DNA of 64,000 nucleotides, taken from the NCBI GenBank assembly GCA_018417955.1, contig JACTVC010000012.1, forward strand, positions 434,001 through 498,000, given 5' to 3'. Made by a program: the position numbers and the translations under genes. This DNA comes from Laccaria trichodermophora. Its lineage: Eukaryota > Basidiomycota > Agaricomycetes > Agaricales > Hydnangiaceae. This document shows positions 1 through 12,700 of the stretch, in pieces. Under the pieces are notes generated by a model that ran no database searches, was not told where the DNA came from, and worked only from the letters and a program-made list of their open reading frames with translations. Each line of letters starts with the position of its first letter. The stretch's first letter is position 1.

Positions 1-1705
1 AAGATGCTCGATGAGGGAAACGGCGTACTTCTGTTGCTCGCCAGGGGTATCGATGTTGGCGAGAAAAAGTGGAACGTCATGACGACAGACAAGAGCCATT
101 ACGCCCCCATCATCGTAGTGATCCATGTTGGTTTTCACGGTTGATCCGCTTCCAGAATCGTGTCCCTCTTCGCAGTCATTTACTGCCTCATCAGGAACCT
201 TCGCCGGCTTGCGAGCTTTGGGTGGTTTGCCCCGCGCTGTAGTGATACGTTTTCCAACACCGTCAACGTACTCCTTGCTCAGGAAGTACTCAGGACTATA
301 AAACTCGGGGCAGTCGCCTGCATCTTTCCTATGCCGTTGGCTAAAATTCCCATCGGTGGCGACAATAATATCTGCGCCGCTGATGATCTCTATTCAGCAC
401 AAATTTGATACAAATTGCAGTCCACATACGTGCGTCCAGATCGTCCAAACTTATCCAAGGCGAAGCAAGCGGGGCATCGTCGTTGAAGAATCCTATGACA
501 TTCCTTGAGTGGTGGAGGGGAAAGCGGCGACTCGTTTTCAACGCTGGGAGAGGGGGATATGGGTGCCTCAGGATTGGATTGACCTGGGGTCGACAGGGGG
601 ACATCAAAGATGGTTGGACTTGGGTGTGACGTGGGTGCCTCAGGATTGATTGCAAGCGTGAGAGGGACTGGCTGCTTGTGGTCACGGACAGTGGCGTCAC
701 CTGCCAGGATGGCTCCTTCGAGTTGATGTTCAATAGAGACTTGCAAACTGTCGTACCATTGAACGGCGTGTCCGAACCCTCGACGGAAGGCATCTTGAAC
801 AACTTCCCCCTGGTTTAGATCAGTAGAACAATAGCTATAACGCAATGGTTGGAGACCTACCTTAGAGTTGCAATGTACAAAGCCTCGGCGTCCATAGAAT
901 GTGTTCAGAGCATGGGCAAAAGCATTAATGGCATCACAGGAGCGCTCAAAAAGAGCGTGATAAAGCTGGATGAGTGGGATGGAAACAGCCATGCGTGGCT
1001 GGGATGGTGATGTCGGAAAAAGGCCATGGTTGACGAGGACCTCTACGAGGTCCTCACATTCACAGGCGACAATTTCGAAGGTGTCAAAGTCTGCAAGGAT
1101 GAGGTGTTAGATCTCGTACTGGATGAGAACAGTCAATACGTACGATCAAAGAACAAACATAGAACTTTTCGGGTCTTCGTCGCACACATGTGTGGGTGAA
1201 GGCAGGATGCGCGAATGTCCCCAGGAGGGGAGTATTTGATTCCTTTTGTCGTGGACAAAAATCGGACGAGCGGAGCGATAAGGCGGGGTGTGAGGGCCTT
1301 CCACTGTTCATACAGAAGATTGGCGGCGGCATCGGGACCAGTGCGACGTATTTTGGCGGAAATAGGGGTCCTTAATGGCGAGGGTGGCGGTTGAGGGAGG
1401 TTGGCGGGTGCCTCCACGTCCATCCAGTCATCGGGCACTGGCGAGGAACCTTGTGCTTCTTCAGTCTCAGCGAGACCATCTCCCTCGCCTCCCCCCTCAT
1501 CCTCTTCCATAACCGTAAGCTCCTCTGGAGGTAATGCCTGAAGCTGAGCCAATTTCGCTTTGAGGCGACGTATCTTATCCTCTTGGCCGAGATACGTGAC
1601 AAAAGTCGAGCTTTTCCGACTATCCCGCCTCTTGTGGGGACTGCGAAAAGCTTGTCCAAATCCCTTCGTGGCAGGCTGTCGGGCGCGTGCTTTGCTGAGC
1701 AACAT
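1..1705 (-). CDS. KDZ transposase (CxC1-type), 5' part, runs off the left edge
   Basis: This is a transposase of the Kyakuja-Dileera-Zisupton superfamily, expected to act in the nucleus. I start it at the ATG at 1705; the frame stays open upstream but has no earlier ATG. Exons that keep the frame are 1705-1144, 1090-861, 809-430 and 379-1, joined by introns of 50-54 bp. The protein has a basic N-terminus, an acidic stretch, then a cysteine-poor CxC1-like region ending in ATKTRKVLCLFFD. A conserved block follows with SQPRMAVSIPLIQLYHALFE, RSCDAINAFAHALNTFY and RRCPAC, and then the start of the catalytic part with VATDGNF, SPEYFLSKEYVD and MALVCRHD. No stop or frameshift is seen, so the element may be intact; its C-terminus and ends lie outside the window. 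Family assignment is from remembered motif patterns. The first exon is the least certain part. Confidence 0.8.
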
Positions 1706-2174
1706 CGAGACGAAGCGACGATGAGAGTCAGACAAGAAGATAAGGAAAAATCGTTTATTTCTAGCACGTGGTACATTTATGAAGTGTAAGCGTAAAGAAT
1801 GGCGAAGTCCCAAAGGACGGAGCGCGAGCGCTCAATGTGCTCGCTGGTGCGAGGCGCAACAGGCTGGAGCGCATCTGATTCGGATCTTGATCTGATGGGG
1901 GATATAAATAGCTGACAGCGCCATCAGCGCTCAGGAAGACCCCCCTCTCAGGCCTGTTACCCCCAGACAAAGAATCGGCCTCTAAGGGCCCAGAAGCACG
2001 TAGAGGTGCTAGGCCTAAGGTGGGCCTCCCAGTTGTGCTGGTCACTAACTCCCGCTTGTGTTTCTCCCCTTATACTTGTTCCCTGACATCCACCATCTCG
2101 AATCAGAACCGGCCTTCGATTCCTGAACTATCCAATCATAATAACTCACTCACACCTGTGACTTCGATATCACC
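1706..2174. other. Divergent intergenic region
   Basis: This separates the minus-strand KDZ transposase from the plus-strand secreted protein gene. It contains a TATA-like TATAAATA at 1913-1920 on the plus strand, about 255 bp before the ATG at 2175. I see no gene in it. An unrecognised upstream exon of the transposase could lie here. Confidence 0.4.
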
Positions 2175-3018
2175 ATGCTCCTCACTGCCCGGATTACCTT
2201 CGTTCTGGCATTTTTGTCCTGGTCTGCGATTGCAACACCTGTCTCTTTGGAGCGTCGCAGTCCTATAACTATCTACCACGGGACATGCAAAGAACACGTA
2301 GCTGACATCAAGAAAGGACTCAAGTTAAATCCTGGCCCTTTTCCTGGAGATTTCACGTACAAACGTGCATTCATATATTGTTTCGTTCAAATCGTCGATT
2401 GACTAATATCTTGATTTACTTATAGCCGCATTTTATTGTACGGACAATCATGCGCAAGCGCAAACGTATGCACAAGACTTTAAAGAGTGTTCTAAAGGAC
2501 ACGCTGTTGTTGGTATGTGTGCTAAATCGTAGACCCGGCCACATCTTACACATATTCCCAATGAACAGAATTTCACTACGATCCCGTGGGCCTGCGGTAC
2601 GATTTATTCGCAGAATCAATTCCACCTTATCAATCCTGACTTTCTCGACTCACAGTGTCTTAAACCTAGGGGTTGGCACAGACGACAAATCCCCGGCTGT
2701 CAAGGTTCGTTGAATTTGTAACGACTTGGGTGAATTATGTACTTACCTTGACGAAAATTCCAGTTCCTTCACGCCTGTCAAAAGCTTGCCGCGAAGATAC
2801 TCTTCACTCATGAGAAACTTGACGCCGAAGATATCGCAACGAAAGCGAAGGTCGATAGTTATGATGTGATCGAGGGGTAAGCGCTTCATATTTATCTCAG
2901 GGTGCGAACATTGAAACAGCCTACACAAAGATCTGTCCCTATCTCGCTCGTAATGGTACAAACAAAAGTCAAGGATCCATTCAAACAAATCGTTTTCCTT
3001 ACGGACAGATGTGTGTAA
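2175..3018 (+). pseudogene. Small secreted ADP-ribosyltransferase-fold-like (DUF3990-like) gene, probably broken
   Basis: Exon 1 (2175-2364) encodes a clear signal peptide (MLLTARITFVLAFLSWSAIA) and then ITIYHGTCKEHVADIKKGL, the YHGT start typical of ART-like DUF3990 proteins. Splicing 2364 to 2426 gives YKPAFYCTDNHAQAQTYAQD, matching the family's FY.T.D..A...A motif. The third exon (2569-2704) continues as EFHYDPVGLRYDLF but reaches an in-frame TGA near 2638. A later exon (2764-2876) still carries a family-like DSYDVIEG, and DPFKQIVFLTDRC follows near 3010. The pieces are recognisable but I cannot join them without a break. It is either a pseudogene or a gene with exon borders I misplaced. 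A secreted toxin or effector role is only inference from the fold. Confidence 0.45.
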
Positions 3019-3724
3019 TTTTTTCTGCTTCGCCCCTGCCTCTAAGATTGAGGCGCGTTCTTTACCCAGCATTGAAGGCATTGACTATTTCCAAGGTCTC
3101 GTAATCTGTGCTACCAATGATGTACTATGAAATTACGATTTGAGAAATGATAGCGGTTAATGTGGAACAGGGAATTCAGCTTAGGTCTTATCAAAATGCA
3201 AGGCCAACGCCCCAACTTGAATGAGAAAGTTTGTTTCAGCGTGTTACTGCTGTTTCCTTGAGTGCGACTTAGAGAGTACCCGGCCTACCATTGCCAGCGA
3301 TACTTGATTTTGTGCTTGAGATCCGCAAAGGCTGAAGTGCGGTAGTAAAGTAGGTGGAAGGGTTTGGGAAGGGTGGGGTGTTGAGCGCGAGCCCTCTTCG
3401 GCCTTTTTTGCTTCATGTTTTCGGAACGATTCCTGATTGGGAAGTTGGCGTAGCGCAAAAAATCAGGATAGGTTCAGGATAGGTTGTATTGGGGTGAAAA
3501 TATGGCGCGTTCATGCACGCGCTGTGCCACGATCCCCACGATCCCCCGAGGAATATGTAATCACACCATGCTGTATAGTACGTAGTAGAGTCGCAGGGTC
3601 CATTTTTTTTCTTTCCAATATCCATCTTTATGTGATATACATTTGACAGCAAAAATGGAGAGATTCTCGTATGTTAAAGTAATACGACGAAGGGCGAGAA
3701 GCAAGAAAAAAAAGGAGAACATCA
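3019..3724. other. Intergenic region 3' of SUB2
   Basis: This stretch lies between the convergent ends of the DUF3990-like gene and SUB2. I find no supported gene, RNA or repeat in it; the short open frames on both strands show no recognisable motif. Confidence 0.4.
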
Positions 3725-6700
3725 TCACGAGGTCACTATTTTGGAACGTAAGTTTAAATCTCTGCACAAAGGGGCGACATACTGTAACTGGCTGGATCGA
3801 TGTGCTCAGGAAGCTCCGGAACAGCAACCTCGAATCGAGACTGGATAGCACCCATAACGTGCTGATCACTATCCGAAGAGACAAAAGTGATTGCCAGCCC
3901 TTTCGTGCCAAATCGACCAGCACGGCTGTAGAAAAAGCGGTATAAAAATACGGCGGACACAAAAAAAACTGATTGTATACATACCCAACACGATGCAGGT
4001 AACTGTCCGCGTCGGGAGGGCAGTCGTAATTAATCACGATGTTTACACGCTCCACACCGATACCCCTTCCGAAGATATCAGTGGCAACCAAAATTCGCTT
4101 TTCGAACGCTTTGAATGCCGTATAACGCTTGATCCTAACGGGGAAGAGTGACGCGTCAGGTAGAAGATGGTACCAGGATGTCGAACACTCACCTCTCCTC
4201 TTGCTGCAAACCAGAGTGAATAATGATACTAGGAAAGTTGCACGACACAAGAAGCTTATCCAACTCAATGGCGCAAGCAACCGATTTCACAAAGATCACA
4301 ACCTTGGAAGGATCAATATGAGATATCTTCGCATAAGAATGGACATTACCTGGTTGAATTCCAACGTGTCAAGAAGTTCGCCCAACTTTTTGTTCTTGCT
4401 AACTTCCTCAAGTTTTACGTAGTGTTGCTGTAAACCGTGCAGGGTTAGTTTGGTTTCATCGTCAACAAATATTTCCAAAGGCTGCATCAGTGTGGAGTCA
4501 ATAATTCATCAGAAACAAAGGCAAAAGAAGTCACTCACTTTGGCCATGAACTTCTTGCACGTAATCCGAATATCCTTAGCCAGGGTTGCACTAAACATCA
4601 TTACTTGCTTGTGGTGAGGGGTGGTCCGAAAAATTTCTTGGACGTCGCGGCGCATGTCTAATGGATGGTGTCGGGATTAGATAAGGTGCACAACGATGTG
4701 GCAGGAAAAGAAAAGAGATGTAGGAAGAGATCTACGAAGGGTGTTTGACAATCGATCCTGGAGCAATTCTTCTATCACATCGTGTTTGAAGGAATAAGCC
4801 CGCTGCGAAATTTGGAAAACCTCAATCCGCCCTTTGATCAATAGCTGTCATCGTGAGGCAGACAGCCAGGACGGCAGTGACGAATAGAAATATGACTGAT
4901 GTCACTGCGGGCATGGGCTTATATATTCAGTGAATAAACTTTGAACATAGAGGGAATAAATTTAGAACATCTTCAAACCCAAATTCACTGTTTATATTCT
5001 GAATATATTTAAAATTTATTCTTCGGTTTGTTCCCATTTTATTCAGTGCTTTTATTTGAAATTTATTCTATCCATTTTAAGCGAAGAATATATGCTGATC
5101 ATATTTGAAATATAGTCCCTGAATATAGTGTGAATATAGTGTGAATAAATTAGAATTGCAATGAGGCTGATCGAGTCACGTCACGCTCCGTAATCTCCAG
5201 CTAAATCTGATTGTCAGATTCACCCCCTTCACCAAAACCTGGATGCACGTTCAAACCCTCCCTTCATACTCTCTAAGAGCTTTGTAATGTTGTCCGTTCT
5301 GACTGGAAGAAGCCTCTATCTAACTTGCGAAAGGAAGAATAGTATCCTCGCCGCTCGGGAAGAATACCCTCATGCCCTTCGCCGAAGCACAAGCTGAGTA
5401 AGTACCCTCCGGTTCAGCTAGACCACCATCCCCACCTTCCACACCGTGCAAATCGTAGAGACGCATCCGAAACGTCTGTCGACGCACTCGATCTCGCAGA
5501 CTACACACGTAACCTTCGCACACCACAAACGGAGGACCGTTTAACCGCCCCACGTATCTGCTTTCCATCACTACCAAGCATGCATCACACCCCACCATGA
5601 ACAAGGCCAAGTCATCCAACGAACCTCATTTCACGGCCGACGCTCACATTGACGGCTACGCATGAGATGGGAACGCGGAATCCACGTAGTAGACAAAGAC
5701 CGATGTCGCTCAGGCCGCCGACTCTGCACCCTAACGCCGTTAATGTCGCAGACCAACATCCAGTGTTGTGATTATCACGACACCGTGAACACGTTTAGTG
5801 AGTCTCGGACCCTTATTTCTTTCTTTCTCTCTTTTCTCTTTATACTTAGCTCATCCTTTATTCCGCCTAGTATATATACCATACATTAGCCTACGTGCAC
5901 CTCAGTCCGTTATACCGAGACTGAGGTGAGCCACTCTACTTACTGACTACTACGCACTTACTTACTTTACCTAGATTGATCCCTTATCGTGTGATCTAGG
6001 TACATACTTCAATATGAGTCCGTTATACCGAGACTGAGATTGATCCCTTATCGTGTGATCTAGGTCTAGATTTCTACAGGTTATGGGCCACTAGTCACAT
6101 ACAGTGACGGAAGAAACAGATCTATCACATCTTATCTCACGCGATCCTCTGGACGCGTACTCGACGCACTACCTAATTAGGACGCGTCAAATACTCTTTG
6201 TCGCCTCGAGGCTCTCCAAACCTCTCGTTACTCACTACCACCATTGCAATGCCTGAAACCGTCGAAACCCCTCTCCCAACGAACATGACTGTCGCTCTCG
6301 CAAGCGACGAATCACGCCCGTCCATCACCCTAAATCGCTCCAGCACTCCCTACTCCGGCGAGAAACTCAGCAAAGCGAAGGGAAACTATCGACAATGGTA
6401 CGAGGACATGCTTATCCACTTAATGGGTAACTGTCTCTTCGATTATATTGAAGGTGACACTCCTATTCCTTCTTCTACTTCTGAACCGCGCGCACACAAG
6501 AACTGGCTCGCGAACGATCGCCAAGCCTGGTCTATCATCGCCGGAAGTGTCGACCCCAGCGAACGAGTCTATATCAAACTCGAAAGCGGTGGCGCTACTA
6601 CAGCCAAGGCAGCCTGGACTACCTTAAAGACACGACACGAGAACGAGGGACCGATCCGTCAAGTTAATTTGCTGCAAAAGGCGCTAGCCGCTAAATGCAC

Positions 6701-9700
6701 AAAGGACACTTCCCTTCCTGAGACGGGTCGCCAAATTTGCGAGGACATTAAGCGGGCTTTCACCATCGGAACCCTCAATCAGGACCTCCTCTGTTGCATC
6801 GCACTCATGAACGCGCTCGAGGACTTCCCACATCTTCGCACCAATGTATCCACCAGCCTCACTAACTCCAAATCCGGCTCCTACACATCTGAAGATATTC
6901 TACTTCTACTTGAAACTGAACAATCCTTGCGAGACGCCGATACATTAAAACGAAACCGCAACAACCAAATCATTGAATCCACAGCCTTAGCAGTTCAACA
7001 ATCCAAATCCTCGAGATCAACATCCTCTAACACTCCTTTCTGTACTGGTTGCAAACGCCCGGGTCACACCCATCCTTACTGTGTCTTAACAGGGGGTGGT
7101 ATGGAAGGAAAGACCATAGCGGAATCCATTGCGGCTCGTAAAAGAGACAAAGAGAATAAAAAGGCAGGAAACACCAGCAACACCTCGACACCAGGTAAAG
7201 TCTCCGTCACCATGAAAGACTCCAGTGGAAAAGCTTTCATCGTGCACGTTGACCCCGCGGACATATCTATGCCCACGCCCAACACCGAATTTGTAGGAAT
7301 CGCGTCTGACACTATCCCAGATCATTTCTCTCCCGCCGCACCTATCGAATCAGTCGAATATGAAGGATGGTTCGCATTTGAGGAGGAGCCCAAAACAACT
7401 GTTGATTGGAACACACATACGAAACCATCCGACGTCGCCGCGCTATCCGAAATCTCACCAATCCATGAGAAAAATCGTACCCTCATCTCAGTCGAAAATC
7501 TCCCATTCTATGTCGACACTGGCGCAACAGTCCACATTTCACCAGAAAAATCGGACTTCCTGACGCTTCGACCAACCGCTGCACGCTCAGTAAAGGGCGT
7601 TGGAGGATCTTCAATCACTGCCTTCGGTATCGGTGACATCAAATTGCGCGTCGCGCGCGGCGCATATATAATCTTGCAAAACGCACTCTACATTCCTAAC
7701 GCTACCGTCCGCTTAATCTCAGTCAGCACTCTAGCAAGAGATAATAAAGCTGTCGCCCATTTTGACGACGAAGCATGCTGGATCACCAATAAGTCCACCA
7801 ACGCGGTCATTGCGCGTGGAACTCTTCTCCCCTCCAAAAACCTCTATTCTCTGGTCTTACATTCCGCTCACGCCGAGCATGCTCTCATGGCACAACATTC
7901 TCCAAGTCTCGAGACCTTACATCGCCGCCTCGGCCATGCAAACTATCAGACGATTCGAGACATGGTCAAGAGCGGAATGATACCAGGTATGCCCCCAAAT
8001 CTTCTTCACGACGACCCTCCTAAATGCGAGTTTTGTGTCCTGGGTAAACAGACGAAAACACCCATACCTAAACATCGAAAAGAGGGGCCGGGGCACAGAG
8101 CAACGAGGAAGTTAGAGAAGGTGTGGGTGGATCTTAGTGGACCGCATGTAAAATCAAGGACGGGGAACGAATATGTTATGAACATTGTGGATGATTTCAC
8201 GAGTCGCGTATGGCCAATTCCTTTAAAAAGGAAAAGTGACGCATTTAATTTCTTGACCGCATGGGAACGCGCTCGAGAGCTTGAAACAGGTCTGAAGGTG
8301 GGCACATACATCACCGACAACGGAGAACTTAAGAGCGGCGCTATGCGCGACTGGCTCGAATCAAGGGGATCCAACCAACTCTTCACAGCACCCTACACTT
8401 CAGCTCATATTGGACGCGTCGAACGAATGCACCGTACACTCATGGCAAAAGCACGTACCATGCGCATATACGCAAAATGTCCTACGAATTTATGGGATGA
8501 ATTCTACGTTACAGCAGGTCATCTTCAGGACAAAACCACAACTCGATCGCTCGACGGTACAACCCCATGGCAAAAATGGTATGAACGTCAACCTGACTAC
8601 TCCTACATGCGAGAAATTGGGTGCAGAGTCTTTGTTTTGATTCAAAACAAACATAACCCTAAAGTCTATGAGAGATCGATTGAGTGTGTTCTCATTGGAT
8701 ATGACAAAGACTCAAAAACGTACAGGTGCTATCATCGAGAAACCAAGAAGGTTTATAGTTCATACCATGTGCAGTTTCTAGAAAGCTGTGACGGCCACTC
8801 TCCCCTACCTCCAGAAGCTGAAACTCCAGTCGAAGCAACATCCCTCGAGTCAATCGTTAAAAGCGCGACCTCCACTCCCATATTTTTCGACGAAGATGAA
8901 GACGAGCTACTCCCACCAATAAACCCTCCACAAAACCCTGTTCCCAACACTGATCCAATCATCCCTCAGGTTGAAGCCCACATCCCCCAAATTGAACCCA
9001 TCGTCGAAAACCAACAGCAAGTGCCAGAGGAAACAATACCGCGTCGATCCAGTCGCATTGCAGAACAACCACCGGTCGCTGGCCCTTCACGACTCGAGAA
9101 AGCGCTGAAAGAATCTGCTGAAGCTGCAGTAAGAGTCAAGGCAACACGAGCTGAACGAAAAAAGACATTACAGGATCTTCGAGAGGAGGAGAAACGAAAC
9201 GCACCCACTATCATCGAAGACGCGGCAATTCAAGAGCTCCGCCAAGCTTTTGGATCCCTGAACCTCGGGGACGGAAGAGCGGAACAAATCGATCAAATAT
9301 TCTCCGCTATCTCCGAAATGACGAAAATAGATCCATCGACCCTTGAATTCGAAGACGAGCCAAGAACATGGGAAGAAGCACAACAAACCGCCGACGCCAA
9401 ACGCTGGGAGGAGGGTTACCGAGATGAACTTAAATCACTACACGACATGGGCGTTTACAAGTTAGTTCCCCGATGCGACGTTCCTCAAGGCTCAAAAATC
9501 CGAAAAGGAAAACCTGTTTTCCGAATTAAGAGGGATGAACTAGGCAAAGCAGTAAGATGGAAGGTGCGCGTCGTGTTTTTAGGTTTTGAGCAAATTTTTG
9601 GAAAAGACTACACGAAAACAACCTCACCGACTGCGCGCATGGAGTCCTGGCGAGTTTTATTACACATCGCGGCTACTCTAGGCTGGGACGCACAACAAGT

Positions 9701-12700
9701 CGACATCAAGACGGCTTTCCTCTATGGTCTACTTCCAGAAGACGAGATCCAGTACATGGAACAGCCGCGAGGCTTCGAGAAAAAAGGAAAGGAGGAGTGG
9801 GTATGGATGATCCAACGAGGATTATACGGTATGAAGCAAAGCGGGAGGATATGGAATCAAACCATGAACGAACAAATGCTTACATGGGGCTTCACTCGTC
9901 TCTCATGTGAGTCCTGCATCTACTACAGGACAACAGAAACCGGAACAATTGTTTCCGCCGTACATGTGGACGACTTTCTATCCATTGCGAGCAACAAGGA
10001 AGAAAACGAGCGCTTCAAAAACCAGATGCGTGAAGTATGGACAATATCGGACCTCGGTACAGTCCGTTTCGTCGTTGGAATCGCCGTTACATGGGATCGA
10101 CCAAACCATACCGTCAAGCTATCGCAAACCGCGCTCATCGACAAAATTGTCGCACAATTCGGTCAAAAGAACGCTTCTCCAGCTCCAATCCCTATGGACC
10201 CGGGACTGAAACTTCGACGCGCCGACTATAAAAAACTCACGCAAAGCGAATTGAAAGAAATCCAAAAACTCCCATACAGATCATTAGTCGGTTGCCTGCT
10301 TTACCTATCCATAGGCACACGCCCCGACATCACCTATGCAGTCCAACAATTATCCCAATATCTGGACTGCTACACATATGCGCACTGGAATGCAGCACTA
10401 CGCGTCGTACGTTATCTCTCCGGAACTCGTGACCACAAACTCTCTTTAGGCGGCAACAACCCTATATCGCTACTCGGTTTTACCGACTCCGATTGGGCGA
10501 ACTGTCTAGATACAAGAAGAAGCGTCGGAGGGCACGCTTACACCCTCGGATCTGGTGTCATCTCTTGGCAGGCTCGCAAACAGAAAACCGTAGCGGCCTC
10601 ATCATGTGAAGCAGAGTACGGCGCTGCATTTGAAGCGTCCAAAGAAGCAATCTGGCTTCGTACACTTTTGGGCGCCATCGGACACCAACCGGAACAACCC
10701 ACTACCATCCTATGTGACAATAACGCGGCGATAAATCTATCCGAAGATCCGATGCTTCACGACCGCGTCAAACACATCGACATAAAACACCATTTCCTTC
10801 GCGAGCGCGTCCAGTCTCAAGAAATCATCCTCAATTACATCAATACCCACGACAACTTAGCCGACATATTTACTAAAGCCCTAGACACCAAGAAATTCAC
10901 CCGATTCCGCGATTTCTTAGGTATCAAACATCACTAGACTCCATGCGAGGAGGAGTGTTCACGGTGAGGAGGAGTGTTGTGATTATCACGACACCGTGAA
11001 CACGTTTAGTGAGTCTCGGACCCTTATTTCTTTCTTTCTCTCTTTTCTCTTTATACTTAGCTCATCCTTTATTCCGCCTAGTATATATACCATACATTAG
11101 CCTACGTGCACCTCAGTCCGTTATACCGAGACTGAGGTGAGCCACTCTACTTACTGACTACTACGCACTTACTTACTTTACCTAGATTGATCCCTTATCG
11201 TGTGATCTAGGTACATACTTCAATATGAGTCCGTTATACCGAGACTGAGATTGATCCCTTATCGTGTGATCTAGGTCTAGATTTCTACATCCAGAAATTG
11301 ACATCTCTTAGTTCCCCCCTTGGTCTCGGAGCTGGTACCGCCCCCCATCCAACCTGAATCTGGTGAGCTTGTCACACAACCCGAACATACGCGTAAAAAC
11401 CTCATCATCTCCTTTATAGTCAGGTCCAGATGTATCCAAACTTATACCTGCTTCCAAACTCGTCGTTTCACATCAAGCCCGCACGAACAATCAAAGCGGG
11501 TACTCGATTAATGGATGATCAAGCACATACTACGAGGTTCGAACGTTGCTCAAAGGACGCAGAACTGTCTTTAATCACAAATGATTCCTTATTTTTTAGG
11601 TTTTTGCCCTCACTCATAACGTCCCATATTGAAGCCTGTCTCACACGTTCTTGACAGGGTGAAGTTGAGTCAATTGCGCAAATGAAACCTAAGGCGCCAA
11701 TTGAGCGCGTAAACATGGGCTCTTCCAGTACCGCAAAGGCATCGTAGGTAGCTGAAAATGGAACGAGCCGACGGAACCCTTGTCAAGATAGAACGATCAG
11801 TTAAGCTGGACAGACTTCGCCTCGCAGAGAAAGTGAAGAGTACTTTGGAGGCGAAAAGGCGGATTTCATGCGATTGATTGGCGATTGAAGGATGACCACG
11901 TGCGAGCACTGTTTGGACTTCGGCGGCGGCGTCTGAGGCGGCAGATATTGGTGTGAAGGGGAAAGAAATGGGCATGCAGGACGGGGGGGGGGGAAACATA
12001 TTTCTCTAACAAGCCAATGATAACATTGATCGACGCCTTACTTGTTATATGACATTAGACTCATGTGTGCGTATGTTCCTCGAATGTCTTCTAGTTCTAC
12101 TAACGGTATAATAAGGATTATAGACATCATACTAGGTGCGTAGATCTTACCTGCGGTTCTCACTCCGAGTCCCACCTCCCGAAGGATCGCAGTTGAAGAG
12201 GAGGTGTTGACCAATCCATAAAACTGTCGAAGTATGCGCGTCATCCAGTAACAAGTTGAGTGCTGGCCTTACCCTTTACCAGATCGAAGCTCCGAGTCAT
12301 GCGTGGAGGTGTCGGCAGCAGAAAATGGAGAGGAGAAGCTAACGCCAGCTCGAATGGGGCATGAGAGTGCACGTTACGTGGGAAGAGTATCCCCCTCTCT
12401 CCCAAAGAGATTGTAGGGGATATTATCCTTGAACGTTACCTTTACCAGAGAATGCAATCTCGATTTGAAGGTGGGTAACGTCTCAATTGCTCCTTCTGTC
12501 GTAGCCCTGACCTCTTGTTCCAATCAGGTCTGGCTACATAGCACATTTGCGAACAGACCTCATCCAAGCTAGGCATTCATGAGTTGTGTAGCAAAACTGT
12601 GATCCCATCCCATCCAGCCCACTTCCTTCCCTCAAACCAATCCCACCACAGCCTAGACCCCTCTGCGATGCTCTTTAGATTCTATTCCGCGTTTGCGGAC

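Larger units (their letters stand above)
5764..11289 (+). mobile_element. Ty1/Copia LTR retrotransposon, complete and apparently intact
   Basis: It is 5,526 bp long with 315-bp LTRs that start TG and end CA, flanked by TCCAG at 5759-5763 and 11290-11294 (5-bp target duplication). It has a primer-binding site, one gag-pol frame and a purine tract. The two LTRs look identical by eye, so the insertion is recent. It is nested in the CACTA-like element, in the orientation opposite to SUB2. Confidence 0.95.

Noticed and set aside
5320..5619. Minus-strand 99-aa frame as a transposase remnant
   Set aside because: No motif or match to known transposase patterns; it is likely a chance frame.
6198..6248. 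Extra 17 residues at the N-terminus of the Copia polyprotein
   Set aside because: The upstream frame begins with TTG; the first ATG is at 6249 and the protein from there looks complete.
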